Source: an uncultured Bacteroidales bacterium (lineage in GTDB: Bacteria; Bacteroidota; Bacteroidia; Bacteroidales; CAIWKO01). From it: a stretch of DNA of 64,000 bases. Where the stretch lies: contig CAIWKO010000018.1 of the NCBI GenBank assembly GCA_903913285.1, positions 1-64,000 on the forward strand, read 5' to 3'. Within the stretch, counting starts at the first letter, position 1, and each line of letters begins with the position of its first letter. This document shows, piece by piece, positions 36,901 to 45,176 of the stretch. The notes beneath the pieces were generated by a model. It did not search any database. It was not told where the DNA came from and saw nothing but the letters and a program-made list of their open reading frames with translations. Both the position numbers and the translations under genes were made by a program.

Positions 36901-37333
36901 CGACCCAATAGCCCATTTTCACGGTTAGCTCGTCCCATTGGTCCTTATATTTCATCACCTCTTTGCGGCATTGTTTGTTGTAGTCTTCAACGCTGATGCT
37001 TTTGCCAATATCTTCTTTGGTGATGCCGAGGGTTTTTTCAACGGCTATCTCTATCGGCAGGCCGTGGGTATCCCATCCGGCTTTGCGTTCAACAAAATAT
37101 CCCTTAAGGGTTTTGTAGCGGCAAAACAGATCTTTGATGGCGCGGGCCATTATATGATGTATGCCCGGCTGCCCGTTGGCCGAAGGCGGACCTTCGTAAA
37201 AAACAAAGGGTGTCTGGCCCCGGCGGTTTTCGATGCTTTGGTTAAATATATCGTGTTCGCGCCAGTAGTTTTGAATTTCTTCGGCGCTTCGTGTCAGGTC
37301 GAGATGCTTATATTCTGTGTATTTCTTTTCCAT
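33968..37333 (-). CDS. ileS: Isoleucyl-tRNA synthetase
   Basis: IleS charges tRNA-Ile and edits misactivated valine. It is 1121 aa, the longer type II form. The HIGH-box equivalent is GIHH (57-60) after EGPPSANGQP and the KMSKR loop is near 665-671. The editing domain includes WTTTPWTLPSN near 242-252. A tRNA-binding anticodon domain and a C-terminal domain with beta repeats follow. The eukaryote-like IleS type is often associated with mupirocin tolerance, which is family knowledge and not shown here. It is first in the operon with the dksA-like gene and lspA. Confidence 0.96.
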   Translation of the reverse strand: MEKKYTEYKHLDLTRSAEEIQNYWREHDIFNQSIENRRGQTPFVFYEGPPSANGQPGIHHIMARAIKDLFCRYKTLKGYFVERKAGWDTHGLPIEIAVEKTLGITKEDIGKSISVEDYNKQCRKEVMKYKDQWDELTVKMGYWVDLNNPYITFDNKYIETVWNLLAKLYEKGFLYKGYSIQPYSPAAGTGLSSHELNLPGCYKMVKDSTVVAQFKLIRNEHPLVAQLFEKAHGDVFIMAWTTTPWTLPSNTALAVGSGIDYVLVESFNQYIGLPITVILANELKENFFPEKNTTLAMEDYKPGDKNIPYRVGAHYKGKELAGLRYEQLLPYVQPADGDAFKVVVGDFVTTEDGTGIVHIAPSFGADDFRTAKQQGLGSLTLVDKQGCFVETMGEFAGRFVKSEYDPDFKPESENNVDVDIIIKLKKENKAFKAEKYEHSYPHCWRTDKPILYYPLDSWFIKTTSVKERMIELNKTINWKPESTGSGRFGNWLENLVDWNLSRSRYWGVPLPIWTSEDREEQLCMQSASQLKAEMAKAVAAGFMSENQYKNFIPDDFSKENYETIDLHRPYVDEIVLVSATGKKMFREPDLIDVWFDSGAMPYAQCHYPFENMDFFKYNFPADFIAEGVDQTRGWFFTLHAIATMLFDSVAYKNVVSNGLVLDKNGNKMSKRLGNAVDPFETIGKYGPDATRWYMITNSQPWDNLKFDLEGIDETRRKFFGTLYNTYAFFALYANIDGFAFQETEISLAKRPEIDRWIISELNTLIIQVDECYADYEPTKAGRLIQDFVDEFLSNWYVRLCRRRFWKGEYTDDKIAAYQTLYTCLETIAMLASPIAPFFMDNLFLDLNTVTSKNKATSVHLTDFPVANHQFVDKDLEERMQLAQKISSMVLSLRKKHNLRVRQPLTKIMIPVMDEKIKTQIEAVKNLILSEVNIKEIEYIDTSAGILVKKIKPNFKTLGPKHGKLMKQILDVVIAFSQEQINTMERTDALQIEVAGQTIDLDSNDVEIQTEDIPGWVISSSGNITVALDVTLTPALKDEGIARELVNRIQNLRKDNNFEVTDKIEVLVEKHEEIVAAVQNNFNYICSEILASSLTLTESISADKTAVDLTDEITTFVSLKKA

Positions 37334-37363
37334 TCCTCAGCTATTGTGATGATAAAAAACGTG

Positions 37364-37371
37364 CAAAGGTA
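37364..37371 (-). promoter_or_regulatory. Bacteroidetes -7 promoter element of ileS
   Basis: The minus strand reads TACCTTTG, 30 bases before the ileS ATG at 37333. Confidence 0.6.
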
Positions 37372-37447
37372 AATAATTCGTTGGAAATAGAGAAGTTTGA
37401 AGAGCCTAAAGTGAACGAAAGAACTCAAAGCCCGCCTGAGCCGATGA

Positions 37448-37588
37448 GTTTACGAAGCCATAGTGGATGAAGTGCGTGTTGATATGAGCAATGTTCAAAA
37501 AGCTGTGAAAGGCGATAACTGCTCGATACCTGTAGTTTCGGAAGTGAGAAGAGGCGACAAACTATATAAACTCATTTCGAAAAAGTGA
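37448..37588 (+). pseudogene. Remnant of a U32-family peptidase gene (C-terminal end)
   Basis: A short plus-strand frame with no usable start reads VYEAIVDEVRVDMSNVQKAV and continues through KGDNCSIPV and EVRRGDKLYKLI to TGA at 37586. This pattern matches the extreme C-terminus of U32 peptidases (YdcP/TrhP type), where V-E-x-A-x-x-GD and VRxxDKLYK are conserved. A stop lies immediately upstream in frame (37445) and no earlier part of the gene is present, though 37410-37447 may hold frame-shifted traces. It is best read as a decayed fragment left after deletion. Confidence 0.6.
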
Positions 37589-37644
37589 TTAGTTAATTGG
37601 TTAAATAGTTAAATGGGGAGCGCTTCTTCACATCATTAAACAAA

Positions 37645-37668
37645 AACAGACGGGTTTCCCCGTCTGTT
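37645..37668 (-). terminator. Terminator downstream of the OmpA/TPR gene
   Basis: A 10-bp stem, AACAGACGGG (37645-37654) and CCCGTCTGTT (37659-37668), has a TTTC loop. On the minus strand it lies about 45 bases after the stop at 37715 and continues into TTTG TTTAAT. Confidence 0.75.
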
Positions 37669-37714
37669 CCGAACCAATATAAAAGCGTAGGTTTTATTTT
37701 TTATCTAAATCCGG

Positions 37715-39772
37715 TTATTTGCTGACAATTTTAAATTCGGTTCTTCTGTTTTGTTGTCTGCCTTCTTCGGTTTCATTGGTTGCAATAGGTTTATCGAATC
37801 CGTAACCAACAAAGGTCATTCTGTCTTTCGTGATGCCTTTGCTGATTAAATAATCAACAACCGATTTGGCTCTGTTTTCAGATAAGGTTTTGTTGTAAGC
37901 AGCCGTACCAATGTTATCGGTATGTCCTGAGATCTCTATTTTCAGTGTTGGGAAATCGGTCATCAGTTTTATCAGGCGTTCCAATTCGGGAATAGATTCG
38001 GGACGTAACACCGATTTATTGAAATCGAAAAAGATATTGTTCAACACTATGGTGCTGCCAATTTCGAGCTTCTTAAGTTTGATATCGCGTTCAATTTCTT
38101 GATAAATGGTTGTAGGCGGAATGTTCAGGTTTTCGGAATGGAACAAATATCCCGGTGCTTTAACAGCAATACCATAATTTTTTCCTGAAGGTAATGATAT
38201 TAGATATTTTCCGGTTGAACTGTTTGATTCGATGCTGGTAACGATTTCATTTTTTTCGTTATCGGTGATTTCGATCACAGCACCAATGGGGTCGAGATTA
38301 ATTTCGTCGAGCACTTTTCCTTTCAGAATTGTTATCTGATTTGCTTTAATTTCAACAGGCTTTTCGATCACCGTTTCGCTCACGGGTTGTGTTAAACTTG
38401 CCAACAGATTGTCTTCGGTATTATTAACCAAAGGTTTTTCTGCTCCCAAAAAGGTTACAATATAAATATCCTGACCACCATAACCATCAGCTTTCACTGA
38501 AGAATAATATCCGTGAACTCCGCTTGCCGAGATCGAAAAGAATACATCATCGTCGGTTGTGTTTATCGGATATCCGAGATTGATAGGTTCTGACCAAACA
38601 CCATTTTCGCAGGTCGACTTGAAAATATCATAACCGCCCATTGAATTATGTCCCTGCGAACTGAAATATAAGGTCTTTCCATCCGGATGGATAAAAACGC
38701 CTTCTTCATCGTATTGGGTATTGATCACAGGTCCGATATTTTTAGCTTCGCCCCAATTACCTTTTTTATCACGGTTGCAATAATAAATGTCGCCGCCACC
38801 ATATCCACCGGGTTTGTTACTTACAAAATAAAGAGTTTTACCATCAAAGGAAATTGAGCCCGATGATTCATGGTTTTTTGTATTTACATTATTATTCAGT
38901 TTTTGTGGCTTCGACCAGTTCTTTCCTTTTAATTTGCATTCGTAAATATCGCCACCATTGGTTCCTTTATAGATCAGCAAGGTTTGACCATCGGGAGATA
39001 ATCCCACTGTGGCATCATGTTTTTTGCTATTCAATGGTTTAGGAGGATTTTTCGGTGTTGTCCATTCGCTTCCAGCTTTATCAGTGATATAAATATCTTC
39101 GTAAAACCCAAGATCATTCTCATCTTTTTTTCCGCCGGTGGTATTATCGCGGCGCGAGGTAAAGAACAACTGTGTTTCATCGGCATTGATAAGCGGAGAA
39201 TATTCCGGATAAGCAGAGTTAACAATAGAGCCCAAATTGTCGATAAAAACACGTACTGGGGTTTTTTCCAGTTCTTTTCCGTTATTACATTCTTTGATCT
39301 TTTTTTCGATCTCGGCAGCATGCAAATTCAGATCGGAAGGCGATAAGGATTGTTTGTATTCCTGATATAAGGAGATGGCCTTATCAAATTCTGAATTCAA
39401 TTGATAGGCCTTTGCAAGCATGAATTTAGTATCGGGAAACTGGTTAGCATTAAGAGCTAACGATTTTTCGAAATACTCAATGGATTTTGTTTTTTGAATG
39501 GTATTAAGATAACACGTGCCTATCAGATAATTTAATTCAGCATTATTCGGATTAAAAGCATTAGCCTTAGTGAAATTTTCGAGGGCAACTAAATACATCC
39601 CTTTACCGATCTCAAAATATTTTTTTCCTTGATTCATTTGAGCTCTGGCTTCTTTAAATTCTTTTTCTTTTCCCGGAAAATTGCTTTTAATAAACTCAAT
39701 ATTTTGAGATGATGCAGAATAAATTCCGGTGAAAACTAAAATTATTGTCAGAAAAAAAATTGATCTCTTCAT
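37715..39772 (-). CDS. OmpA-family envelope protein with TPR, PD40 propeller and CRD
   Basis: This is a 685-aa periplasmic or outer-membrane protein with a signal peptide ending near residue 22 (YSASSQ). In order it has TPR repeats (about 50-165), a WD40-like PD40 beta-propeller (about 190-440, repeated SPDGQTL, SFDGKTLYF and HPDGKTLYF motifs), a carboxypeptidase-regulatory-like domain (about 480-560), and an OmpA peptidoglycan-binding domain (about 570-685, with SGHTDNIG and SENRAKSV). This four-part layout is that of PorE of the type IX secretion system, but Bacteroidetes have several paralogues and no other T9SS gene is in the window. It follows the TPR gene after 27 bp. Confidence 0.85.
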   Translation of the reverse strand: MKRSIFFLTIILVFTGIYSASSQNIEFIKSNFPGKEKEFKEARAQMNQGKKYFEIGKGMYLVALENFTKANAFNPNNAELNYLIGTCYLNTIQKTKSIEYFEKSLALNANQFPDTKFMLAKAYQLNSEFDKAISLYQEYKQSLSPSDLNLHAAEIEKKIKECNNGKELEKTPVRVFIDNLGSIVNSAYPEYSPLINADETQLFFTSRRDNTTGGKKDENDLGFYEDIYITDKAGSEWTTPKNPPKPLNSKKHDATVGLSPDGQTLLIYKGTNGGDIYECKLKGKNWSKPQKLNNNVNTKNHESSGSISFDGKTLYFVSNKPGGYGGGDIYYCNRDKKGNWGEAKNIGPVINTQYDEEGVFIHPDGKTLYFSSQGHNSMGGYDIFKSTCENGVWSEPINLGYPINTTDDDVFFSISASGVHGYYSSVKADGYGGQDIYIVTFLGAEKPLVNNTEDNLLASLTQPVSETVIEKPVEIKANQITILKGKVLDEINLDPIGAVIEITDNEKNEIVTSIESNSSTGKYLISLPSGKNYGIAVKAPGYLFHSENLNIPPTTIYQEIERDIKLKKLEIGSTIVLNNIFFDFNKSVLRPESIPELERLIKLMTDFPTLKIEISGHTDNIGTAAYNKTLSENRAKSVVDYLISKGITKDRMTFVGYGFDKPIATNETEEGRQQNRRTEFKIVSK

Positions 39773-39799
39773 TTCAGTATGATTTTAATGTAATTAAAA

Positions 39800-40855
39800 T
39801 TATTTGCATTGTAATTTAATATAACCTTCGGCAGTTGCTATCCCCAGTTCCTTGGCCTTTTTCCAGTCTTCGCAGGAATTTTGAGGTTTTCTCAACATTT
39901 CATTTACGATTCCTCTGTTTAGATAAGCATAGCCATAGTTCGGATTAAGTTCAATTGCTTTTGAATAATCGGCCAGAGCACCATCATTGTCCTTGAGTTT
40001 ATATTTGGCATTAGCCCTGTTATTATATGCAAATGGGTAATCAGGTTTTATCGAGATCGCTTTATTATAATCGGCAATGGCTTTGTCATATTCTTTCAGT
40101 TCGAAATAGGCCGAACCTCTGTTGTTGTATGCAAGATAATAATCGGGCTTTATGCTGATAGCAATATTATATTCTTCAATGGCACCTTTAAAATCGTTTA
40201 GTTTTTTCATGGCGCTGCCCAGATTTTCGTGAAAAAAAGGCATGTTATAGTTCAGTTTAACTGCTGTTTGATAATTGGTCTTAGCCTCTTCAAATTTTTC
40301 CTTCATAAGGTAAGCACTTCCCCTATCGTTATAAGCATAAGCATAATCAGCTTTGTTCTTTATTGCATGGTTAAAATCATCAATAGCATTATCATAAGCT
40401 CCTTTTTCAAAACTTTCAACACCTCTGTAATAGTATGCCTGAGCATGAGTAGAATCAAGTCCGATAGCTTTTGTAAAATCATCAATTGCTTCATCGTGCT
40501 TGCTCAATTCAAATTCTGCTTTTCCTTTATTAAAATATCCTTTTGCTGAAGGATTCAGCTCGATTGATTTGGCAAAATCTGTAATTGCTCCTGCAAAATC
40601 ATTCATTTCCAGTTTAACCGAGCCTCTATTATAAATTGCTTTTTCAAAGTTTGCTTTCAGATCGATCGCCGAACTGAATTTTTGTAAGGCCTCAGTATAA
40701 CTTTTACTCTCAAAAAGTTTCACACCTTCATTATAAAGTTTTTCAGCCTGTTGATCGTCGGCCTTAAAAAGTGAATCGGGTTTGTCAGTCTGAGCATATA
40801 ATGAAAAACTCAGAATAAAAATTATTGCAGCTGAGATAAGCTTTTTCATAATCAA
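39800..40855 (-). CDS. Exported TPR-repeat protein
   Basis: This is a 351-aa protein with a signal peptide (to about residue 22, LYAQ). About eight consecutive 34-residue TPR motifs follow, each with the YN.AI.DF.KAI pattern, for example YYLAYNNRGSAYFELKEYDK. TPR solenoids mediate protein-protein contacts, and here it would act in the periplasm. The start is ATG at 40855 or the ATG at 40849 (MKKLISA). It probably shares an operon with the downstream OmpA/TPR gene. A partner cannot be named. Confidence 0.85.
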   Translation of the reverse strand: MIMKKLISAAIIFILSFSLYAQTDKPDSLFKADDQQAEKLYNEGVKLFESKSYTEALQKFSSAIDLKANFEKAIYNRGSVKLEMNDFAGAITDFAKSIELNPSAKGYFNKGKAEFELSKHDEAIDDFTKAIGLDSTHAQAYYYRGVESFEKGAYDNAIDDFNHAIKNKADYAYAYNDRGSAYLMKEKFEEAKTNYQTAVKLNYNMPFFHENLGSAMKKLNDFKGAIEEYNIAISIKPDYYLAYNNRGSAYFELKEYDKAIADYNKAISIKPDYPFAYNNRANAKYKLKDNDGALADYSKAIELNPNYGYAYLNRGIVNEMLRKPQNSCEDWKKAKELGIATAEGYIKLQCK

Positions 40856-40896
40856 TTAATTAATTGTTTATAGATGTGGGTGTAGTCTTTATATTG

Positions 40897-40904
40897 CAAA
40901 AATA
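40897..40904 (-). promoter_or_regulatory. Bacteroidetes -7 promoter element of the TPR/OmpA operon
   Basis: The minus strand reads TATTTTTG, 41 bases before the TPR protein start at 40855. Confidence 0.55.
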
Positions 40905-40920
40905 AAATAAATTTTTCGTA

Positions 40921-41799
40921 TTAAAGTGAAATATAATAATCTAAAAGGAAAAAAATTAATAAAATAATGCTGGAAATACCGTTAAATGTGAAGAACGCTA
41001 CATTGATACGCTTCAGGTCATTTGGTTTTACAATGATGTGTTGATAAAAAAGTAATATCCCGAAAACTACAACACCTATCCAAAAAAGCAAACCGTCATT
41101 GCCAAAAATACCTGCAGTAATAATGAACATAAAGGCAAACAAATGTATCGTGGCCGAAATTATCAGTGATTTTGTGATACCGAATCGCTGAGGAATAGAA
41201 TGTAACTTTTGTTTTCTGTCGAAATTAATATCGCCCAACGCATAAATAATATCAAAACCTCCAACCCAAAATAAAACCGTTAATGAATAAAGTATGGGCA
41301 ACAAATCAAAGTGCCCGGTAACTGCCAGATAAGCTCCTATCGGTGCAAGTGACAATCCCATGCCCAAAACAAAATGAGCGAAAAATGTAAATCGTTTCGT
41401 AAAACTATACCCTAAAATTACTGCAAGTGCAACAGGCGACAGAAAAAAACATAGCGAATTGATAAAATACGTTGATAAAATAAATCCCAAAATATTGATT
41501 ACTAAAAATATAACAGCATTCCTTAAAAGTATTTTCCCGCTGGGAATATCGCGCGATTGAGTTCGTGGATTAAGTTTATCAATATTTCTGTCGATAATCC
41601 GGTTAAAACTCATTGCGGCATTTCGGGCAAAAAACACACATAGTAAGATCAATAAAAACTTTCGGTAATCAAAAACCGAGTTTTGATGAATCAACCCAAG
41701 ATAAAACCCAATAATAGCAAACGGAAGAGCAAAGACCGTATGAGCGATCTTCACCAGGGAAGCGTACTTTGATAATTTATTGAATATTTTGATCCCCAT
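40921..41799 (-). CDS. UbiA-family prenyltransferase
   Basis: This is a 292-aa inner-membrane enzyme with about nine membrane helices. The first Asp-rich motif, NRIIDRNID (near 67-75), binds the prenyl-diphosphate through Mg2+. The second is FDIIYALGDINFDR (near 182-195). The length and motif form fit the 4-hydroxybenzoate prenyltransferase branch. In organisms with the futalosine menaquinone route the same type is annotated MqnP, and either fits Bacteroidetes. No other quinone gene is adjacent. It lies 49 bp downstream of the DUF6132 gene and may share its transcript. Confidence 0.87.
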   Translation of the reverse strand: MGIKIFNKLSKYASLVKIAHTVFALPFAIIGFYLGLIHQNSVFDYRKFLLILLCVFFARNAAMSFNRIIDRNIDKLNPRTQSRDIPSGKILLRNAVIFLVINILGFILSTYFINSLCFFLSPVALAVILGYSFTKRFTFFAHFVLGMGLSLAPIGAYLAVTGHFDLLPILYSLTVLFWVGGFDIIYALGDINFDRKQKLHSIPQRFGITKSLIISATIHLFAFMFIITAGIFGNDGLLFWIGVVVFGILLFYQHIIVKPNDLKRINVAFFTFNGISSIILLIFFLLDYYISL

Positions 41800-41848
41800 A
41801 AAACATTTTAATGTATCAAAGTACTATCAAAAAATGAGAAAAAACAAA

Positions 41849-42115
41849 TTATTTCTCTTTTTTCTTTTTGATCATGTCTGCAACTAGGTATCCCAGCAAC
41901 AAGCCTAAGCCTATATCATAAAACGGGTTCGCTTTTAATCCGCAACTACCCGTAGCGCAACCCACATAAAAATAATACAAAAATCCCCCGATTCCTCCTA
42001 TGGCTAGACCAATAATATGTCTTAATCTAAAGGCGTCTCTCAGTCGTTCCGAAAAGGTTTTTTTTTGTTTTTCAGGTATTGGTGTTTCCGATTGTGGTGT
42101 TTCTGTGTTTTCCAT
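41849..42115 (-). CDS. DUF6132-like small membrane protein
   Basis: The gene encodes 88 aa. A Pro/Glu/Thr/Lys-rich cytoplasmic tail (1-30) is followed by two hydrophobic segments (about 33-52 and 62-80). The conserved loop VGCATGSCGLKANP lies between them, with two Cys. This loop pattern is that of the DUF6132 proteins of Bacteroidetes, whose role is unknown. The Cys pair and the thioredoxin gene 4 bp upstream hint at a redox link, which is inference. A Lys-rich end (MIKKKKEK) suggests the C-terminus faces the cytoplasm. Confidence 0.75.
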   Translation of the reverse strand: MENTETPQSETPIPEKQKKTFSERLRDAFRLRHIIGLAIGGIGGFLYYFYVGCATGSCGLKANPFYDIGLGLLLGYLVADMIKKKKEK

Positions 42116-42119
42116 AAAT

Positions 42120-42533
42120 TTATTCTTGAATGTTTTTTAATGCGTTAACTAAAGTTTCTTTATCCTGCAACCCCACTACTCTGTATTCGGGATTTCCGTT
42201 CTTAAAGATAATTACGGTAGGCAGATATTTGATATTATATTTCAATGAAGCTACCGGACATCTGTCAGTGTCCAACTTGCAAATTTTTACTTTTCCGTTT
42301 GCTTCTTCAGCAATTTCCTCTATGATAGGAGCTAAAATCTTGCAAGGCCCGCACCAGGTGGCATAAAAATCAACCATAACTATCCCATTTTTAATGGTGT
42401 TATCAAAATTCTTATCGGTCAGAATCAATACGCCGTTTTGAATATTTTGATCTGAAACAGGAACTTTCTTCAAACTATCATGCCGAACAACAAAAGTGCT
42501 CAATAACATGAACAAAACAACAAACATTTTCAT
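42120..42533 (-). CDS. Exported or membrane-anchored thioredoxin
   Basis: This is a 137-aa thioredoxin-fold protein. The N-terminus (1-16) is hydrophobic and probably a signal peptide or anchor. The active site is WCGPC, C61 and C64, in DFYATWCGPCK, and the cis-Pro is in YLPTVIIF. It would handle disulfides in the periplasm or at the membrane. The tight spacing (4 bp) to the DUF6132 gene suggests co-expression; mutS2 ends 39 bp upstream. Cytoplasmic location is possible if the N-terminus is mis-started, but no better ATG is evident. Confidence 0.88.
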   Translation of the reverse strand: MKMFVVLFMLLSTFVVRHDSLKKVPVSDQNIQNGVLILTDKNFDNTIKNGIVMVDFYATWCGPCKILAPIIEEIAEEANGKVKICKLDTDRCPVASLKYNIKYLPTVIIFKNGNPEYRVVGLQDKETLVNALKNIQE

Positions 42534-42572
42534 AATATTCTTTTTTTAATCATCATCAATTTTTAATCCAAT

Positions 42573-45020
42573 TTATTTTAGTGTCACCACCGTAATTCCG
42601 TCTCCCCCGTTTTCGATGTGTTCATTCCCAAAATATTCAACATTTTTATGAGCCGAAAGAATCTCTCTGATGATCTTCCGCAAAACACCTCCGCCTTTTC
42701 CATGCAAAATTCTTATATTAAAATTTTTCAGCAGTAAAGCATCATCTATATATTTTTCGATAATGCCGTATATTTCTTCCGCTTTCTTCCCTCTCACATC
42801 CAAAGTAGTCTGAAAACCGGCAACTTTGCTTTGTAATTGTCTCGAAAATTCCGAATAATCGCCTTTCGTTATTTTTTTATAACTATCCTGATATTCTTTT
42901 TTTGTTGCCACGATCAGCCGGTCGACAGGCAAACTCATCTTTAAATTATTATACATCACAATTGCCTGGTCTTTTTTCAATTCTATAATTTCACCAATTT
43001 GGTTCTGACCGGGTATTTTCACAAAATCTCCTTTTTTCGGATCAACCAAATAAACTTCCTTTTGCGGGATCTTCGCCAATTGTTCCTGATGTTTTTTGAT
43101 CGGTAATTTCTTTGCAGGTTGTAAAACAACTTTCTCAGGTGCAACCAAATTTTCCACAATTTCTTTCAATTCGGTCCGAACCGTTTGCACCATCTGCTTT
43201 TCTGCATTTGCTTCTTTAATTTGCTTGATGGTTTTTTCGATGGCGATGTTGGCTTTTTGCAACATACTTTCTGCTTCTGCCTTTGCATCGTTCAAAAACT
43301 CTTTCCGTCTCGACTCCAGATCCGTCAACAACATCTGATACTTGTCGATCATATCCGACAAAAAATCGTCAGCCATTTTCACCTTTTGTTGTTCGCCTGC
43401 CAGTTCTTCTTTTTCAATTTCAAATTGTTGGATCTGCTTTTCGAACGAGATTTTTTCAACCCCCGACAGCGTAATTGCCTTTTCAACAACATCCTTCGGG
43501 TATCCTATCTTTTCAGCTATTTCAAAAGCATACGAACTTCCCGAATTGCCGATCCGAAGCTTATACAAAGGCTGCATTTTTTTACTGTCGAACAACATCG
43601 AAGCATTCACAACTCCCTCGGTTTTGGCGGCAAATTCTTTCAAATTGGCATAATGTGTCGAAACTACACCGATTGCCTTTTTCAAATTCAGAGCTTCCAG
43701 AGTAGCTTCGGCAATTGCCCCGCCCAATTGAGGCTCAGTGCCGCTGCCAAATTCATCTATCATAAAAAGTGTATCTGCTTCGGCATTCTGCATAAAACAA
43801 CTTAGATTCTTCAAATGCGAACTGTATGTGCTCAGATCGTTCTCTATCGATTGTTCATCGCCGATCTCAATAAATATTTTCGAAAAGATACCTGACGTTG
43901 AATTTTCTTTAACAGGGATCAGAAGCCCGCATTGAAGCATATATTGCAGCAACCCCACGGTTTTCAAACAAACCGATTTTCCACCCGCATTCGGCCCTGA
44001 AATAACCACGATGCGCTGCTCAGCATTAAGAACCATATCAAACGGAATAACTGCCTTTTTATGTGTTTTCAGATGTTGGGCCAACACGGGGTTAGTCGCA
44101 TTCTGCCAGTTTATTTCAGGTTTATCAACCAATTGCGGTTTTACCGAATTCGTTTCAAGTGCCATCAATGCCTTTGCCCTGATAAAATCAACCGTTCCCA
44201 AAAAATCGTATGCTTTCACAATGCCCGGCAATAGGGACCGTAAAACATCAGTAAAACGAATCAGAATTTTAATAATTTCTTTGTGTTCGGAATTCTCAAG
44301 TTCGCGCAGCGAATTGTTCATCTCAAAGATCTCTGATGGCTCAATAAAAGCCGTTTGTCCGCTCGCCGATTCATCGTGAATAAAACCTTTTACTTTTCGC
44401 TTGTTCGAAACGCTTACCGGAATCACTGCCCTGCCGTTTCTCACCGTAATTTCGCTTTCGCTCTGAATAATATTCTCTTTTTTCAGGCTGGTCAATATCT
44501 GATGAAGTCGTTTTTCAATCTGTATTTGGATTGATTTAATTCCCGCCCTTATTTTTTTCAGATCTTCCGAAGCCGTATCCCGAATCGTTCCCTTATCATC
44601 CATGATCCGGTTTATACCGCTAACAATTTCTGGATACACTTCAAATTCTTTCGAAACACCGAACAGCAGCGGATATAATTCCTGCTCTTTATAAAAAAAA
44701 TCAACGATCTCCTCAATTGTCGTATACGAGAGCCTGAGCTCAGCCATTTTCTCCAACTCGATAAAAGCACCTGCAAGAGTTATACGTTCCAGTTCCGGAG
44801 CCAAATAATAATAATCCTGTGAAGGAAATTTCTCTGCTGAAGTCAAAACCGAGCAAAACTCCGAGGTCAATGCCAATTGGTTCTCAACAAAACGTATCGA
44901 ATCCGAGAACCTGATCTGCTCAGTTTTCAATTGTCCGGCTTCACTCAGACACAATTCCTTCAATCGGTTTTTTATACTGTCGAACCCTGTTTTATATTCA
45001 AAATTTCCCGGATATATCAA
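42573..45020 (-). CDS. mutS2: Endonuclease MutS2
   Basis: MutS2 is an ATPase with a C-terminal Smr nuclease domain. Family work links it to suppression of recombination and, in Bacillus, to collided ribosomes. The protein is 815 aa. The Walker A motif is GPNAGGKS (near 336-343) and the Walker B motif is MIDEFGSGTEP. A long coiled coil (about 515-620) and the Smr domain with LDVRGKKAEE and ILHGKGGG follow. It lacks the MutS mismatch-recognition domain. The start is TTG at 45020, which opens the familiar MIYPxNFE N-terminus, and an in-frame TGA lies two codons upstream. Confidence 0.95.
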   Translation of the reverse strand: MIYPGNFEYKTGFDSIKNRLKELCLSEAGQLKTEQIRFSDSIRFVENQLALTSEFCSVLTSAEKFPSQDYYYLAPELERITLAGAFIELEKMAELRLSYTTIEEIVDFFYKEQELYPLLFGVSKEFEVYPEIVSGINRIMDDKGTIRDTASEDLKKIRAGIKSIQIQIEKRLHQILTSLKKENIIQSESEITVRNGRAVIPVSVSNKRKVKGFIHDESASGQTAFIEPSEIFEMNNSLRELENSEHKEIIKILIRFTDVLRSLLPGIVKAYDFLGTVDFIRAKALMALETNSVKPQLVDKPEINWQNATNPVLAQHLKTHKKAVIPFDMVLNAEQRIVVISGPNAGGKSVCLKTVGLLQYMLQCGLLIPVKENSTSGIFSKIFIEIGDEQSIENDLSTYSSHLKNLSCFMQNAEADTLFMIDEFGSGTEPQLGGAIAEATLEALNLKKAIGVVSTHYANLKEFAAKTEGVVNASMLFDSKKMQPLYKLRIGNSGSSYAFEIAEKIGYPKDVVEKAITLSGVEKISFEKQIQQFEIEKEELAGEQQKVKMADDFLSDMIDKYQMLLTDLESRRKEFLNDAKAEAESMLQKANIAIEKTIKQIKEANAEKQMVQTVRTELKEIVENLVAPEKVVLQPAKKLPIKKHQEQLAKIPQKEVYLVDPKKGDFVKIPGQNQIGEIIELKKDQAIVMYNNLKMSLPVDRLIVATKKEYQDSYKKITKGDYSEFSRQLQSKVAGFQTTLDVRGKKAEEIYGIIEKYIDDALLLKNFNIRILHGKGGGVLRKIIREILSAHKNVEYFGNEHIENGGDGITVVTLK

Positions 45021-45052
45021 TTCTCATTTACAATTTACTGCCTAAAATTACT

Positions 45053-45060
45053 CAAAAATA
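45053..45060 (-). promoter_or_regulatory. Bacteroidetes -7 promoter element of mutS2
   Basis: The minus strand reads TATTTTTG, 32 bases upstream of the TTG start. Confidence 0.55.
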
Positions 45061-45176
45061 CCAATATAATCTTTAAATTACCTATTACATTTATACCCAA
45101 CAACATTAACGATCCTTCCACCTTTTAGATGCTTTCCAAAAAATTTGAAATCATAAAAACAAAAGAAAATCTAGGA

